A DNA stretch of 64,000 nucleotides, taken from contig NZ_FZNY01000001.1 in NCBI RefSeq assembly GCF_900188275.1, positions 868,001 through 932,000 on the forward strand, given 5' to 3'. Source of the stretch: Dokdonia pacifica (GTDB lineage Bacteria; Bacteroidota; Bacteroidia; Flavobacteriales; Flavobacteriaceae). Positions within the stretch are counted from its first letter, which is position 1, and every line of letters begins with the position of its first letter. This document shows positions 23,578-32,907 of the stretch, piece after piece. The position numbers and the translations under genes are program-made. The notes under the pieces are model-generated. The model ran no database searches and had not been told where the DNA came from. It worked only from the letters and a program-made list of their open reading frames with translations.

Positions 23578-24978
23578 ATGGAAAGAAAAACATTTCAAAC
23601 GTATAAAAAAGAAATTCTTGAAAAATATCAGGAAGAAAAAGGTGGTGAAGTGCGTAGTTATTTGATAGACCCTACAAGAAAACGTATCAGGGAAGCTTGT
23701 ATTTTTTTATTTGAAAAGAGAAATGAAAAAACCGATAAAGAAATACTAAGAAGGTTTTTTGATTTCAGAGAAGGAGAAGATCAACAACAAAAAATTGAGA
23801 ATTTTCATCTCAATAAGTTTCGGCCTATTGATAATTTCTTAAAAGGGAAGACTAAAGACCCTGATAATATCTGTGTAGAAATGGTCAGTTGGCTGATCGA
23901 TTTTAAGCCTAGATCTTATACCATTTACTTTTCTTATAATACTATGTATTACCCTGCAAAAAAGAATAACCTTCCTAATAGTTCTAATTCTAAAGAATCT
24001 ATTCTTGAAAAATCTAATACCCCTAATTCAATAGAAGACCCTAAACCAATACCTAATGATCTTGACAATGGCTTATCTCATAATAAAAATGAAGATCAAG
24101 ATTTTGAAAACTCACCTCAAGTAAACCCTCCACAACTTTGGAAATTATTACTAACAATCACAACTATTCTTATTCTAATAGTAACTATAACTGGCTATTT
24201 TCTAAAAGATAATATTCAACTTATTACATCACTTCCGTCAGAAGAACAACGCTGTATGGTATGGAATGAAGATCATTATGAAGAGGTTACTCCCTGCCCA
24301 TTGGAATCATTAGCTAGGTTACAAGAATATGATAAAAAACTGATCGATAACTTCCAAAAAATAGAGGTGAATATAAACACTCAATTTTTTTATCAAAATG
24401 GATCGCCCCGTATATGGTATTATAAAAAACCTAATGGCAAGATTGATTATTTTACTGCAAATGGTTTTCATCCTATTTTTAAAAAAGATGTGAAACCTAT
24501 CTCACAACATATCATTAACAAATATGTATTAAAATCTCCTTTTAATACTTCTTTTTTAAATACTCCAGAAAAGGAAGAACTTGCCTTGTTTATTTTTCGT
24601 AATGATACTTTAGATCTTGAAATTGCAAAACGGTTACAAAAAACACTTTTTTCAAATTATAGAAGTACTCCATATTTAATTGCTTCAAAAAAACTCAATC
24701 CGCAAATAAAGGAACACCTTCAGCAAGGAGATCTTTCTATGTATAAAAGTGACATGAAAAAACACATAGATTATTTATGTGTAGGTACTGTAAGTTACAC
24801 CTATAGAGAATCTGGTGTGAAACCAAAACGATTTGCTTGTGACATACAATTAACCTATGAAATATTTGATACTCAAGGAAATCCTGAACTTGATAAATCT
24901 TATTCAAAAACAATCACAGGGTCTGGATTTACAAAACAAGAAGCTCAACAAAACGCACTAAAAAAAATAACACTATGA
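23578..24978 (+). CDS. Single-TM protein with cytoplasmic helical N-domain and periplasmic C-domain
   Basis: 466 residues. The N-terminal 125 residues are basic and helical (KRIREACIFLFEKR, RRFFDFREGED, DNICVEMVSWLIDFKPRSY). An Asn/Ser/Pro-rich linker follows, then one TM (about 193-214) and a periplasmic domain with RCMVWNEDHYEEV and YFTANGFHPIFKKDVKPI, and a C-terminal part resembling the lipid/protein-binding CsgG-FlgO type fold (LEIAKRLQKTLFSNY, YLCVGTVSYTY). The layout recalls a membrane transducer. Its stop overlaps the start of the next gene by 4 nt, and the promoter carries the shared palindrome. Exact family not recognised. Confidence 0.6.
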   Translation: MERKTFQTYKKEILEKYQEEKGGEVRSYLIDPTRKRIREACIFLFEKRNEKTDKEILRRFFDFREGEDQQQKIENFHLNKFRPIDNFLKGKTKDPDNICVEMVSWLIDFKPRSYTIYFSYNTMYYPAKKNNLPNSSNSKESILEKSNTPNSIEDPKPIPNDLDNGLSHNKNEDQDFENSPQVNPPQLWKLLLTITTILILIVTITGYFLKDNIQLITSLPSEEQRCMVWNEDHYEEVTPCPLESLARLQEYDKKLIDNFQKIEVNINTQFFYQNGSPRIWYYKKPNGKIDYFTANGFHPIFKKDVKPISQHIINKYVLKSPFNTSFLNTPEKEELALFIFRNDTLDLEIAKRLQKTLFSNYRSTPYLIASKKLNPQIKEHLQQGDLSMYKSDMKKHIDYLCVGTVSYTYRESGVKPKRFACDIQLTYEIFDTQGNPELDKSYSKTITGSGFTKQEAQQNALKKITL

Positions 24979-25796
24979 AAAATATACTACTTCTAACAAC
25001 AATCATATTCTATCATTTTTCATATACTACAAAAGCTCAAGATTTTGATACAGAAGTTGGAAAAGCAGTTGCAACTATTGCGCAACAACTCAACAAAAAG
25101 AAAAACATTCAAGTAGCGATATATCCTTTTAAATTTTTAAAAAATAATGAAGAAGGACTTGCTGAGTATATTACAGACGAGTTTTGGGAAGGGTTACCTC
25201 AAAAAGCAATTTCCTATGAGGTGATGGATAGAGCTACTTTTGAAGAGTATTTTCAAGAACATCAATTAAAATCAGAGGGGCTTATTGACCCTACTACAGA
25301 AAAACAGTTTGGTATGCTCATTGCAGCCGATGCTTATGTTACAGGTAAGGTATATGTTTTTAATAGTATTATTCGCCTTAAAATAAAAGTTACAGACACT
25401 CAAACTGGAAAAATAATAGCTACTGGTTCTCAAAAACTACCTATCACATATGACATGGCGCAATATTTAAATTTAGAAGGATGGGAAGAAAAGAAAAAAG
25501 AAATTGAAAAAAATAAAAGTGAAAATCCTAATTGTGATAAAGAAAACGTGGGGGATGTTTGTTTTCAAAATAACACAAAAAACTTCTACTATATAGAAAT
25601 TATTGATCAGGGTACATTACCAACTATTATAAGCACGATTTCTGTTAATATAGGGGAATATGGGTGTTTTAAAAACCTTCCTTTAAAAGGGTTTCATTAT
25701 CGTGTTTCAAAAGATAAATATGGTGTTAGTAATAATAATAAATTAGGCTCCTTTCATATTAAAGAATGTGAATCTAAAGTTATTACTATAAATTAA
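24975..25796 (+). CDS. CsgG/FlgO-like secreted protein
   Basis: 273 residues with a signal peptide (cut near KAQ, about 22). A central domain fits the CsgG/FlgO fold: IQVAIYPFKFLKNNEEGLAE, TDEFWEGLPQKAISYEVMDR, FGMLIAADAYVTGKVY, RLKIKVTDTQTGKII. The C-terminal extension contains three Cys (NCDKENVGDVCF, GCFKNL, KECE). No lipobox is seen, so periplasmic or surface. It is coupled to the preceding gene by an ATGA overlap and probably works with that gene's similar C-terminal domain. Confidence 0.65.
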   Translation: MKNILLLTTIIFYHFSYTTKAQDFDTEVGKAVATIAQQLNKKKNIQVAIYPFKFLKNNEEGLAEYITDEFWEGLPQKAISYEVMDRATFEEYFQEHQLKSEGLIDPTTEKQFGMLIAADAYVTGKVYVFNSIIRLKIKVTDTQTGKIIATGSQKLPITYDMAQYLNLEGWEEKKKEIEKNKSENPNCDKENVGDVCFQNNTKNFYYIEIIDQGTLPTIISTISVNIGEYGCFKNLPLKGFHYRVSKDKYGVSNNNKLGSFHIKECESKVITIN

Positions 25797-25818
25797 AATT
25801 CTTTAAAAACGTCTAAAA

Positions 25819-26028
25819 TCAACAATCTATATCTGATACCATTTTAGATTCTCCAGGACAATCACGATGGCACGCTAATTTTAAAATCTCTAAAGAACCC
25901 TGTTTATTTTGCAACACACAACCACAGCAAAGTTGATCTCCATTTGGAAAACGTAATCCCGCTGTTATTTTCTTTTGTTGCTTTGAGGTAAGCGCTTCTG
26001 CTCCATTTAAATGTATTAACTTTTTCAT
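25819..26028 (-). CDS. Cys-rich peptide with GG-type leader, possible RiPP or bacteriocin-like precursor
   Basis: 69 residues. The N-terminus MKKLIHLNGAEALTSKQQKK followed by ITAG matches the leader class of Bacteroidetes peptide precursors (LNGxxxLxxxxQKxIxGG type), with AG in place of GG. The core has six Cys (CCGC, ACHRDC and a terminal C). No dedicated peptidase/ABC transporter is adjacent. It lies convergent with the CsgG-like gene. Product class inferred. Confidence 0.65.
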   Translation of the reverse strand: MKKLIHLNGAEALTSKQQKKITAGLRFPNGDQLCCGCVLQNKQGSLEILKLACHRDCPGESKMVSDIDC

Positions 26029-26198
26029 AGTGGCACCTTTTTTCTATCTATAAATATATTCAATATAAATTGTTATCTGCTATAAATCAGGTATTTTATA
26101 TTTATTTTAAAACAAAAAGTATTCAAATTCTTAAAAATAACCGCTACGATACTTTTTAAGGATTCCGTACCTTGTGATACGATCAATACTTTATTATT

Positions 26199-27512
26199 AT
26201 GTTTTTATCTCGTTTCACTATTCCTTTAGTCATTATTGGGATTCTTTTTCAGTCCGCTTTCGCGAAAGCGCAACAACTCTCAAAACCAGAGCAGCAACTC
26301 ATTGCTCAAGTATCTAAAAACAACCCGGAAGCCATCCAGTTTTTAGAAGAAGTTGTAAATATTAATAGCGGCACACTACATCTAGAAGGGGTAAAAGAAG
26401 TAGGAGATGTATTTACAAAAGCATTTCAAAATATTGGATTTGATACACAATGGATTGAAATGCCTCCAGAGATGAATCGTGCTGGACACCTGTTTGCTAC
26501 AACAAAAGGAAACAAAGGAAAACGTTTATTATTGATAGGGCACTTAGATACGGTATTTGAAAAAGATAGCGAGTTTCAACAATTTGAAATGGTCAATGAT
26601 TCTATTGCAAAAGGTCCAGGTGCCAACGATATGAAAGGAGGAAATGTTGTTGTATTGTATGCTTTAAAAGCATTGTATGAGTCTGGGTTATTAAAAGATT
26701 CGCAAATAACAATTGCTTTCACAGGAGATGAAGAAAGCACCGGAAAACCATTAAGCATTAGTAGGAAACCATTAATAGACGCGGCAAAACAAAGTGATAT
26801 CGCGTTAGGGTTTGAAACCTCAACCGGATTTGATAATGCTACAGTAGCTCGGAGAGGATCTTCAAATTGGAACGTAACAGTAACCGGAAAACGAGCCCAT
26901 TCTTCAGGTATTTTTAGTGAGTATACTGGTGCAGGGGCAAATTTTGAGCTTGCACGTATTTTACACCAGTTCTACACAGATGTAAAAGGAGAAGAACTGT
27001 TAACCTTTAATCCTGGGATGATGCTAGGAGGCACAAGTATGGACTTAAAAGCTCAAGAAAGTAAGGGCGCTATTTTTGGAAAAGGCAATGTTGTTGCACA
27101 AACAGCTTATGCTCAAGGAGGTTTACGATTTATTTCAGAAGAACAAAAAGAACGAGCGCGTGCTAAAATGAGAGAAGTTGTTGCTAATAACCTTCCGCAC
27201 ACTAGTGCAAAGGTTGAGTTTCAAGATAGTTATCCTGCTATGAGACCTACTCCAGAAAATTATGAATTATTAGAAGTTTTAAGTCAAGTAAGTCAAGATT
27301 TAGGACAACCAAAAGTAGAAGGATATGATCCCGGTAAAAGAGGAGCCGCAGATGTGTCTTTTGTAGCTGCATATGTTGCATGTCTTGATGGTTTAGGAAC
27401 TATGGGGACAGGAGCGCATACACCTTCTGAAACTGTAAATCTCAATACTATCGAAATGCTCACGCAACGTACTGCTATTTTGATTTATAGATTAATTAAT
27501 ACCCCTAGATAA
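26199..27512 (+). CDS. M20 family metallopeptidase (glutamate carboxypeptidase-like), secreted
   Basis: 437 residues with a signal peptide (about 1-24). M20 zinc-ligand motifs are all present: LLIGHLDTVF (His, Asp), GPGANDMKGGNVV (bridging Asp), FTGDEESTG (catalytic Glu pair), a dimerisation/lid domain with GKRAHSSG, and a late GTGAHTPSE His. This corresponds to the CPG2-like subgroup. The signal peptide coding sequence contains the palindrome GCTTTCGCGAAAGC, read as SAFAKAQ at the likely cleavage site. It likely cleaves C-terminal residues of peptides or folate-like compounds in the periplasm. Confidence 0.85.
   Translation: MFLSRFTIPLVIIGILFQSAFAKAQQLSKPEQQLIAQVSKNNPEAIQFLEEVVNINSGTLHLEGVKEVGDVFTKAFQNIGFDTQWIEMPPEMNRAGHLFATTKGNKGKRLLLIGHLDTVFEKDSEFQQFEMVNDSIAKGPGANDMKGGNVVVLYALKALYESGLLKDSQITIAFTGDEESTGKPLSISRKPLIDAAKQSDIALGFETSTGFDNATVARRGSSNWNVTVTGKRAHSSGIFSEYTGAGANFELARILHQFYTDVKGEELLTFNPGMMLGGTSMDLKAQESKGAIFGKGNVVAQTAYAQGGLRFISEEQKERARAKMREVVANNLPHTSAKVEFQDSYPAMRPTPENYELLEVLSQVSQDLGQPKVEGYDPGKRGAADVSFVAAYVACLDGLGTMGTGAHTPSETVNLNTIEMLTQRTAILIYRLINTPR
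26255..26270. repeat. Palindrome GCTTTCGCGAAAGC inside the M20 gene (frame AFAKA)
   Basis: Perfect 16-bp palindrome encoding AFAKA, placed at the signal peptide end of the M20 peptidase. Confidence 0.9.
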
Positions 27513-27606
27513 TCCTAGAAATATCATCTAATATTAAAATGATGTTATTTATTCATAGCGAATTAGGTTTTTTTAGTATTTTGAGCGTTCTATCAACTTT
27601 TTTAAA

Positions 27607-30600
27607 ATGGTCAAAAACTATATTTCCTTTGTATGCTCCCTTTTCATTTTTCTATCAGTAACTGCTCAAGAAAAAATTTCTTACGAAAGTAGCACTGAAA
27701 TCCTTAAAAAAGCTTCCGAGTTAATCGACCAAGAAAAAGTTGATGATGCTATCGCTGCTTTACAAAAAATAAGTCCTAACGATTCATTGTATAATGATTT
27801 TTTTGTCACGATATCGTATTATCAAATTGCGCAAGAAAAATATAAAGATGCTATTACTACTATAGATAAAGGATTACAACTGGAAGGGTATCCAAATACT
27901 AGGTTAGGTTTCTATATAAATAAAGGCATTTGTTATGAAAATCTAGAATCTTATGACCTTGCTAAAGAAGTATACCTAAAAGGGCTTGAAGAGTTTCCTA
28001 GAAATTATGAATTACGTAATAATCTTTCTATTATAAATCAAAAGCTAGAAGAACCTCAAGAAGCATTTAATAACTTAATGCTTACGATGGAGTCGAGTCC
28101 ACTATACGAAAACACCATGCTTAATCTTGGAAATATGTATAGAAGGCAAAATAAGAAAGCACAAGCACTTCTGTTATATAATCTATATCTTCTATTTGCT
28201 CCTGATGAAGAAAACTCTTTTGCTGTTTTAAAAGTAGCTAACGAAATGGTAAGTGGTTCTGCAAAAGCCGAAGACAAGCCATTTGCAATCACACCAGATG
28301 ATGATCAATTTGAAACACTAAATCTTATTATAGAAAGTGAATTAGCGCTTCAGAAAGATTATAAAATTCCTAATGCCATCAATATTGGCTTTGCAAGACA
28401 AACACATGCTTTACTTGCACAATTAAAAGAAGAACCTTTTGAAGGATCATCTGTATTATGGAGCCAAAAAATCATTCCTTTTTTTAATTGGATTAATGAA
28501 AATGATCATTTTGATGCCTTGTCATACACGACCGCATATCCTATTCAAAATGAAGATTATAAAAAAATTATCGCAAAAAAAACAGACGATATCAAAGACT
28601 TTCTTCCAATTGCATATCAAAAATGGGTAGATCTTGTTAGCGAGAATAATATAAAAGAAGTAAACGGTAAAAAAGAAGCTATCAATTTTAATTATGTAGA
28701 TGGTATTCTAAATGGTGAAGGCGCCGCAGTAGATGGAGACACCCCTATAGGAAAGTGGGTATACTATGACAGTTCAGGAAGAATTATCGCTAGAGGACAA
28801 TTTACTGATGGAGAGCGTGACGGAGCATGGGAATGGTATCACGAAAATGGAAAGTTAAAAGAAAAAGGGGGGTATAAAAAAGGACTTGAACAAGGGCTCT
28901 ATAATTTTTATCACGACAATGGTAATCAAAGCCTTACAGTAACTTTTAAAGATGGAAAACTAGATGGCACCTATACTTCTTACACCTCACATGGTGGTCC
29001 ATTAGAAAAACGTACCTACAAAAATGGAGAAATGAATGGCATAAGACAGCATTTCTTTGAAGCAGATCAAAGTTTAGTAAAATATGAATACGCTATGAAA
29101 AATGGAGATTATGACGGCGACTTCAAAGAATATTATGCTAATGGAGTTCTTGCACAAGAAATGACATTTAAAAATGGCATAAAACAAGGAGTTGAAAAAG
29201 TATACCACCCTAATGGAAAACTAGCATCAGAAGCCACGTTCAAAGATGGAGAGTATGAAGGCCCTTATAAAACATATCACCCTTCTGGGAAATTAAAATC
29301 AACTGGAACATATGAAAAAGGAATTAATCAAGGGGATTGGAAAAGTTACTTCACAAATGAAGTTTTAAGCGAAGAAGTGGCGTATACAAATGGAAAATTA
29401 AACGGTCCATTCTTATCCTACGATAGAGAAGGAAAATTAGAAAGTAGCTTCTTATATCGTAACGGATTAATCAAAGAATACACCTATTATGCTAAAGATG
29501 GCACAATCATTGAATCTCAGAAAAAGAAAAGCGGCGATCTAAACTATAAAGGTTTTATGGCAGACGGCACACTTATTACAGAAGGATTATACGATGTGAA
29601 AGGAGGTAAAATGGGACTTTGGTCTTATTATGACAGGTATGGGTCTATAACAGATCAAACTTCGTATACCGAAAATTTAGCACAAGGAGAATCTAAAGTG
29701 TTTTATCCAAATGGAAACATCAAAGATCTCAACACCTATACAGATGACACGGTTACTGGTTATGGGGCCTCTTACTATTCTTTTGGTCAAATAAGAGCAC
29801 AAGGGTATTATAATGAAGACGGTTTAAAAGATGGTTTTTGGATTTCTTATTATCCTGATGGAACATTAAAATCGGAAACCTATTATCACAAAGGTGATTA
29901 TAACGGTACTCAAAAATATTATGCTCCTAATGGTCAATTAGAAAGTAAAAACACCTACAAATTTGACACTTTGCTTACCGAAACGTATTACGGTCAAGAC
30001 GGAAAGGTATTACAAAAAATAGATCGCTTTGATCCTTCGCTCAATGAGATTGTGTATTATTATGAATCTGGTGATGTTCAATCCAAAAATGCATATAGCA
30101 ATGGGGTATTACACGGTAAGTACACCTCTTATGACTTTTATGGCAAGCTATACGCAGAAGCCATGTATGTAAACGATGAACTGCAAGGCACTATTAAAAT
30201 ATATTACCCAGATGGCACTATAAAATCTGAGAGAAATTATGATCTAGGAAACCTACACGGTTATTATAAAACGTATTTCGAAAACGGACAGGTAGAAGAC
30301 ATCTATTCGTATCAAAATGGAGAATTAGTAGGAGTTTCTGAAGAGTTCAATGAAGCAGGTATTAAAGTAGGTGAAGTTCCATATATAGATAATGAAATCC
30401 ATGGAGCTCGCAAATTTTATGGAAAAGAAAAAGGGACACTGCAACTTATCAGGTTTTATGATAAAGGAAAATTAATTGGGTATAGTTACCTTGATAAAGA
30501 AGGAAAAGAACTCCCTATGATATCCTTACCTAATGGTACTGGAAAAGTAATATCCTATTATCCTAATGGAAAAGTAGCTAGAGATATGACGTATGATAAA

Positions 30601-30918
30601 GGATATTTACAAGGAGAATATATAGCTTACTATGAAAACGGAAATCCAGAACGTAAACATACAAATGTAGACGATGAATATAATGGCACTGCTTATACCT
30701 ATTATCCTGATGGAACATTAAAATCAGAGACTCAATATAGTCATGGATATAAACAGGGCATAGAAAAAAAATATCACCCTAACGGAAACATTAAAGAAGA
30801 AGGTAACTACAGAAATGATGAACGTTCTGGAGATACGCACTACTATAATGAGCAAGGAAAGAAAACAAAGACAGAACACTATTTCAATGAAGAAATCGTT
30901 TCATCACAAACTTATTAA
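27607..30918 (+). CDS. Large TPR and MORN-like (YwqK-type) repeat protein, secreted
   Basis: 1103 residues. Signal peptide (about 1-20), TPR-like helices (about 30-210), a linker, and from about residue 360 to the end some 25-30 tandem repeats of about 23 residues with the pattern YY-x2-G-x-L-x5-Y-x-N-G-x2-G (for example WEWYHENGKLKEKGGYKKG). Such repeats are MORN-like beta-hairpins, commonly labelled YwqK antitoxin, a name that does not imply toxin control here. Probably a long periplasmic or surface beta-solenoid. It is followed by the transglutaminase-like gene with 1 nt between stop and start, so it is part of that operon. Confidence 0.8.
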   Translation: MVKNYISFVCSLFIFLSVTAQEKISYESSTEILKKASELIDQEKVDDAIAALQKISPNDSLYNDFFVTISYYQIAQEKYKDAITTIDKGLQLEGYPNTRLGFYINKGICYENLESYDLAKEVYLKGLEEFPRNYELRNNLSIINQKLEEPQEAFNNLMLTMESSPLYENTMLNLGNMYRRQNKKAQALLLYNLYLLFAPDEENSFAVLKVANEMVSGSAKAEDKPFAITPDDDQFETLNLIIESELALQKDYKIPNAINIGFARQTHALLAQLKEEPFEGSSVLWSQKIIPFFNWINENDHFDALSYTTAYPIQNEDYKKIIAKKTDDIKDFLPIAYQKWVDLVSENNIKEVNGKKEAINFNYVDGILNGEGAAVDGDTPIGKWVYYDSSGRIIARGQFTDGERDGAWEWYHENGKLKEKGGYKKGLEQGLYNFYHDNGNQSLTVTFKDGKLDGTYTSYTSHGGPLEKRTYKNGEMNGIRQHFFEADQSLVKYEYAMKNGDYDGDFKEYYANGVLAQEMTFKNGIKQGVEKVYHPNGKLASEATFKDGEYEGPYKTYHPSGKLKSTGTYEKGINQGDWKSYFTNEVLSEEVAYTNGKLNGPFLSYDREGKLESSFLYRNGLIKEYTYYAKDGTIIESQKKKSGDLNYKGFMADGTLITEGLYDVKGGKMGLWSYYDRYGSITDQTSYTENLAQGESKVFYPNGNIKDLNTYTDDTVTGYGASYYSFGQIRAQGYYNEDGLKDGFWISYYPDGTLKSETYYHKGDYNGTQKYYAPNGQLESKNTYKFDTLLTETYYGQDGKVLQKIDRFDPSLNEIVYYYESGDVQSKNAYSNGVLHGKYTSYDFYGKLYAEAMYVNDELQGTIKIYYPDGTIKSERNYDLGNLHGYYKTYFENGQVEDIYSYQNGELVGVSEEFNEAGIKVGEVPYIDNEIHGARKFYGKEKGTLQLIRFYDKGKLIGYSYLDKEGKELPMISLPNGTGKVISYYPNGKVARDMTYDKGYLQGEYIAYYENGNPERKHTNVDDEYNGTAYTYYPDGTLKSETQYSHGYKQGIEKKYHPNGNIKEEGNYRNDERSGDTHYYNEQGKKTKTEHYFNEEIVSSQTY

Positions 30919-30919
30919 T

Positions 30920-32845
30920 ATGAGATATACTAGTATCCTAGTACTCTTGTGTATACTAAGCATTACTGCGATAGGTAATGCTCAAGAGTCACCAGAATTT
31001 ATAAAATATAAAAATGCATATCCTGATGAGTATCTAGCTAGACTCACCTCGCAACGACTTATTGACATTTCTTTAGATGATGATGAAATAAAAATATCAC
31101 AAACTATAGAAGAGGAAGACCTTTTACTTAATGAAACGGCACAATTTGCAACAGAAGAATCTGTAGAGTATTCTTCTTTTTTCCTTTTAGATAAAATAGA
31201 AGCAGCTTCTTTAGTATATGACGGTAAAAAATATCGTGAATATGAAGTAACCGATTTTGTGCGTAAAGATGAACTAAGTGAGTCATTTTATGACGACACG
31301 AAGTCTGTAAATTTCTTATATCCTAAACTTCAGCAAGGAGCCATAAAAAAATTAAACTATACAACTTCTATTACCAATCCTAGATTCTTATCTCCTGTTT
31401 ATTTTGGAAACGTATACCCACTTATTAAACAAAAAGTTGAGATAGTGGTAGATAAGGACATCAACTTACGCTTTCAAAAATTTAATATGGAAGGGGTGGA
31501 TGTACGCTTTCGCGAAAGCGAAAAAAGAGGCAGAAAAATATATACTTGGGAAATTGAAAATCAAGAAGCATATGACCTAGAAAGTAATGGCCCAAGTCCT
31601 AAAACGATATTGCCACATATCATTCCTATCATTTCTTCTTACGAAAAGAAAAATGAAGAAATCCCTGTTTTAAATGGAGTTAAAGACCTTTATAATTGGT
31701 ATTACTCTCTTGTAAAAGACATTAACCAAGAAGAGCTGGATGATGAGTTAGTGACAATTACAAATGACCTTATAGCTTCTAAAACCTCAGAGATAGATAA
31801 AGTAAAAGCAATTTATTATTGGGTACAGGAAAATATAAAATACATTGATTTTGAATATGCATTAGGAGGGTTTATTCCTAGAGATGCTAATGCTGTTTTC
31901 CAAAAGAAATTTGGAGATTGTAAAGACAACTCTAGTATTCTTAAGGAGATGTTTAAAATTGCGAAAATTAAAGGAAGCCTCACTTGGTTAGGCACAAGAA
32001 GCATCCCATATAGCTATGAAGATGTACCAACACCTGCTGCAGATAATCACATGATCCTAACCTATGAAAGTGAAGGGAAAACGTATTTTCTAGATGCCAC
32101 AGGAAGATATCTTCCCTTAGAAATTCCCTCATCATTTATACAAGGAAAAGAAGCGCTTATAGAAAATGGTGAAGGTGATTATAAAATTGTAAAAGTCCCT
32201 GTAGTACCAGCAGATCAAAATATTTATAGTGATGTAGTCAATATAAAATTAGATAACAATTCTATTAAAGGAAATGGAACATTAACACTTACTGGATATC
32301 AAAAATCTAATACCTTTAATTATATAGAGAATAGAGATACCCAAGAAAAACTGTTGGAATACTACAATAGTTTTTTACGCAAAGGAAGTAATCGATTTCT
32401 CGTAGAAAGCTTTGAAGAAAAAAATAAATACAGTTATGAAAAACCCTTTGAAGTAGACTATAATTTCACAATTAAAGATTATGCGCAATCTTTAAATGAT
32501 GAGATTTTCATAAATCTTAATCTTTACAAGACTTCTATAAATGCATATAAGATAAAAGAAGACAGAAAAACCAATATTGAATTTAAATACAGATCTGAAG
32601 ATAGTATTACGGTTGTTTTTGAAATCCCTGAAGGGAAAGAAGTAACGTATCTTCCAGAAGATGTTGCCGTAGATAATGACTTTATGAGTGCCTCTATTTC
32701 ATACAAAAAAGAAGGATCTAAAATCATTTACACACACGCATATAAAACAAAAAAACTCATCCTTGAAAAAGAAACACATGACGCTTTTAGAAAATCACTT
32801 AAGAAAATAAATAAAGCGTTTAAAGAAGTTGTGGTTCTTAAATAA
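30920..32845 (+). CDS. DUF3857/transglutaminase-like secreted protein
   Basis: 641 residues from the ATG at 30920, directly after the MORN gene stop; this start gives a proper signal peptide (cut near GNAQ), whereas the longer frame does not. A DUF3857 beta-domain (about 60-240) precedes a transglutaminase-like core with Cys334 (FGDCKDNS), His377 (ADNHMIL) and Asp392 (FLDATG), the full triad. The C-terminal domain is beta-rich. The palindrome GCTTTCGCGAAAGC is inserted in the first domain and reads RFRES (196-200). Periplasmic or outer-membrane associated, substrate unknown. Confidence 0.85.
   Translation: MRYTSILVLLCILSITAIGNAQESPEFIKYKNAYPDEYLARLTSQRLIDISLDDDEIKISQTIEEEDLLLNETAQFATEESVEYSSFFLLDKIEAASLVYDGKKYREYEVTDFVRKDELSESFYDDTKSVNFLYPKLQQGAIKKLNYTTSITNPRFLSPVYFGNVYPLIKQKVEIVVDKDINLRFQKFNMEGVDVRFRESEKRGRKIYTWEIENQEAYDLESNGPSPKTILPHIIPIISSYEKKNEEIPVLNGVKDLYNWYYSLVKDINQEELDDELVTITNDLIASKTSEIDKVKAIYYWVQENIKYIDFEYALGGFIPRDANAVFQKKFGDCKDNSSILKEMFKIAKIKGSLTWLGTRSIPYSYEDVPTPAADNHMILTYESEGKTYFLDATGRYLPLEIPSSFIQGKEALIENGEGDYKIVKVPVVPADQNIYSDVVNIKLDNNSIKGNGTLTLTGYQKSNTFNYIENRDTQEKLLEYYNSFLRKGSNRFLVESFEEKNKYSYEKPFEVDYNFTIKDYAQSLNDEIFINLNLYKTSINAYKIKEDRKTNIEFKYRSEDSITVVFEIPEGKEVTYLPEDVAVDNDFMSASISYKKEGSKIIYTHAYKTKKLILEKETHDAFRKSLKKINKAFKEVVVLK
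31505..31520. repeat. Palindrome GCTTTCGCGAAAGC inside the transglutaminase gene (frame RFRES)
   Basis: Perfect 16-bp palindrome encoding RFRES between two beta-strand segments of the DUF3857 domain. Confidence 0.9.
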
Positions 32846-32907
32846 ACACCATGTGAAATGAGCATAAATAAATTTAATTTGTTTGTGATCAATAAAATAA
32901 AAAATAA

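Noticed and set aside
28700-30850. CRISPR-like or tandem DNA repeat
   Set aside because: The periodicity is in the coded protein (MORN-like 23-residue units); DNA copies are diverged and there are no spacers.
27607-30918. Toxin-antitoxin (YwqK antitoxin) module
   Set aside because: The label comes only from MORN-like repeats; the protein is large, secreted, and has no toxin partner.
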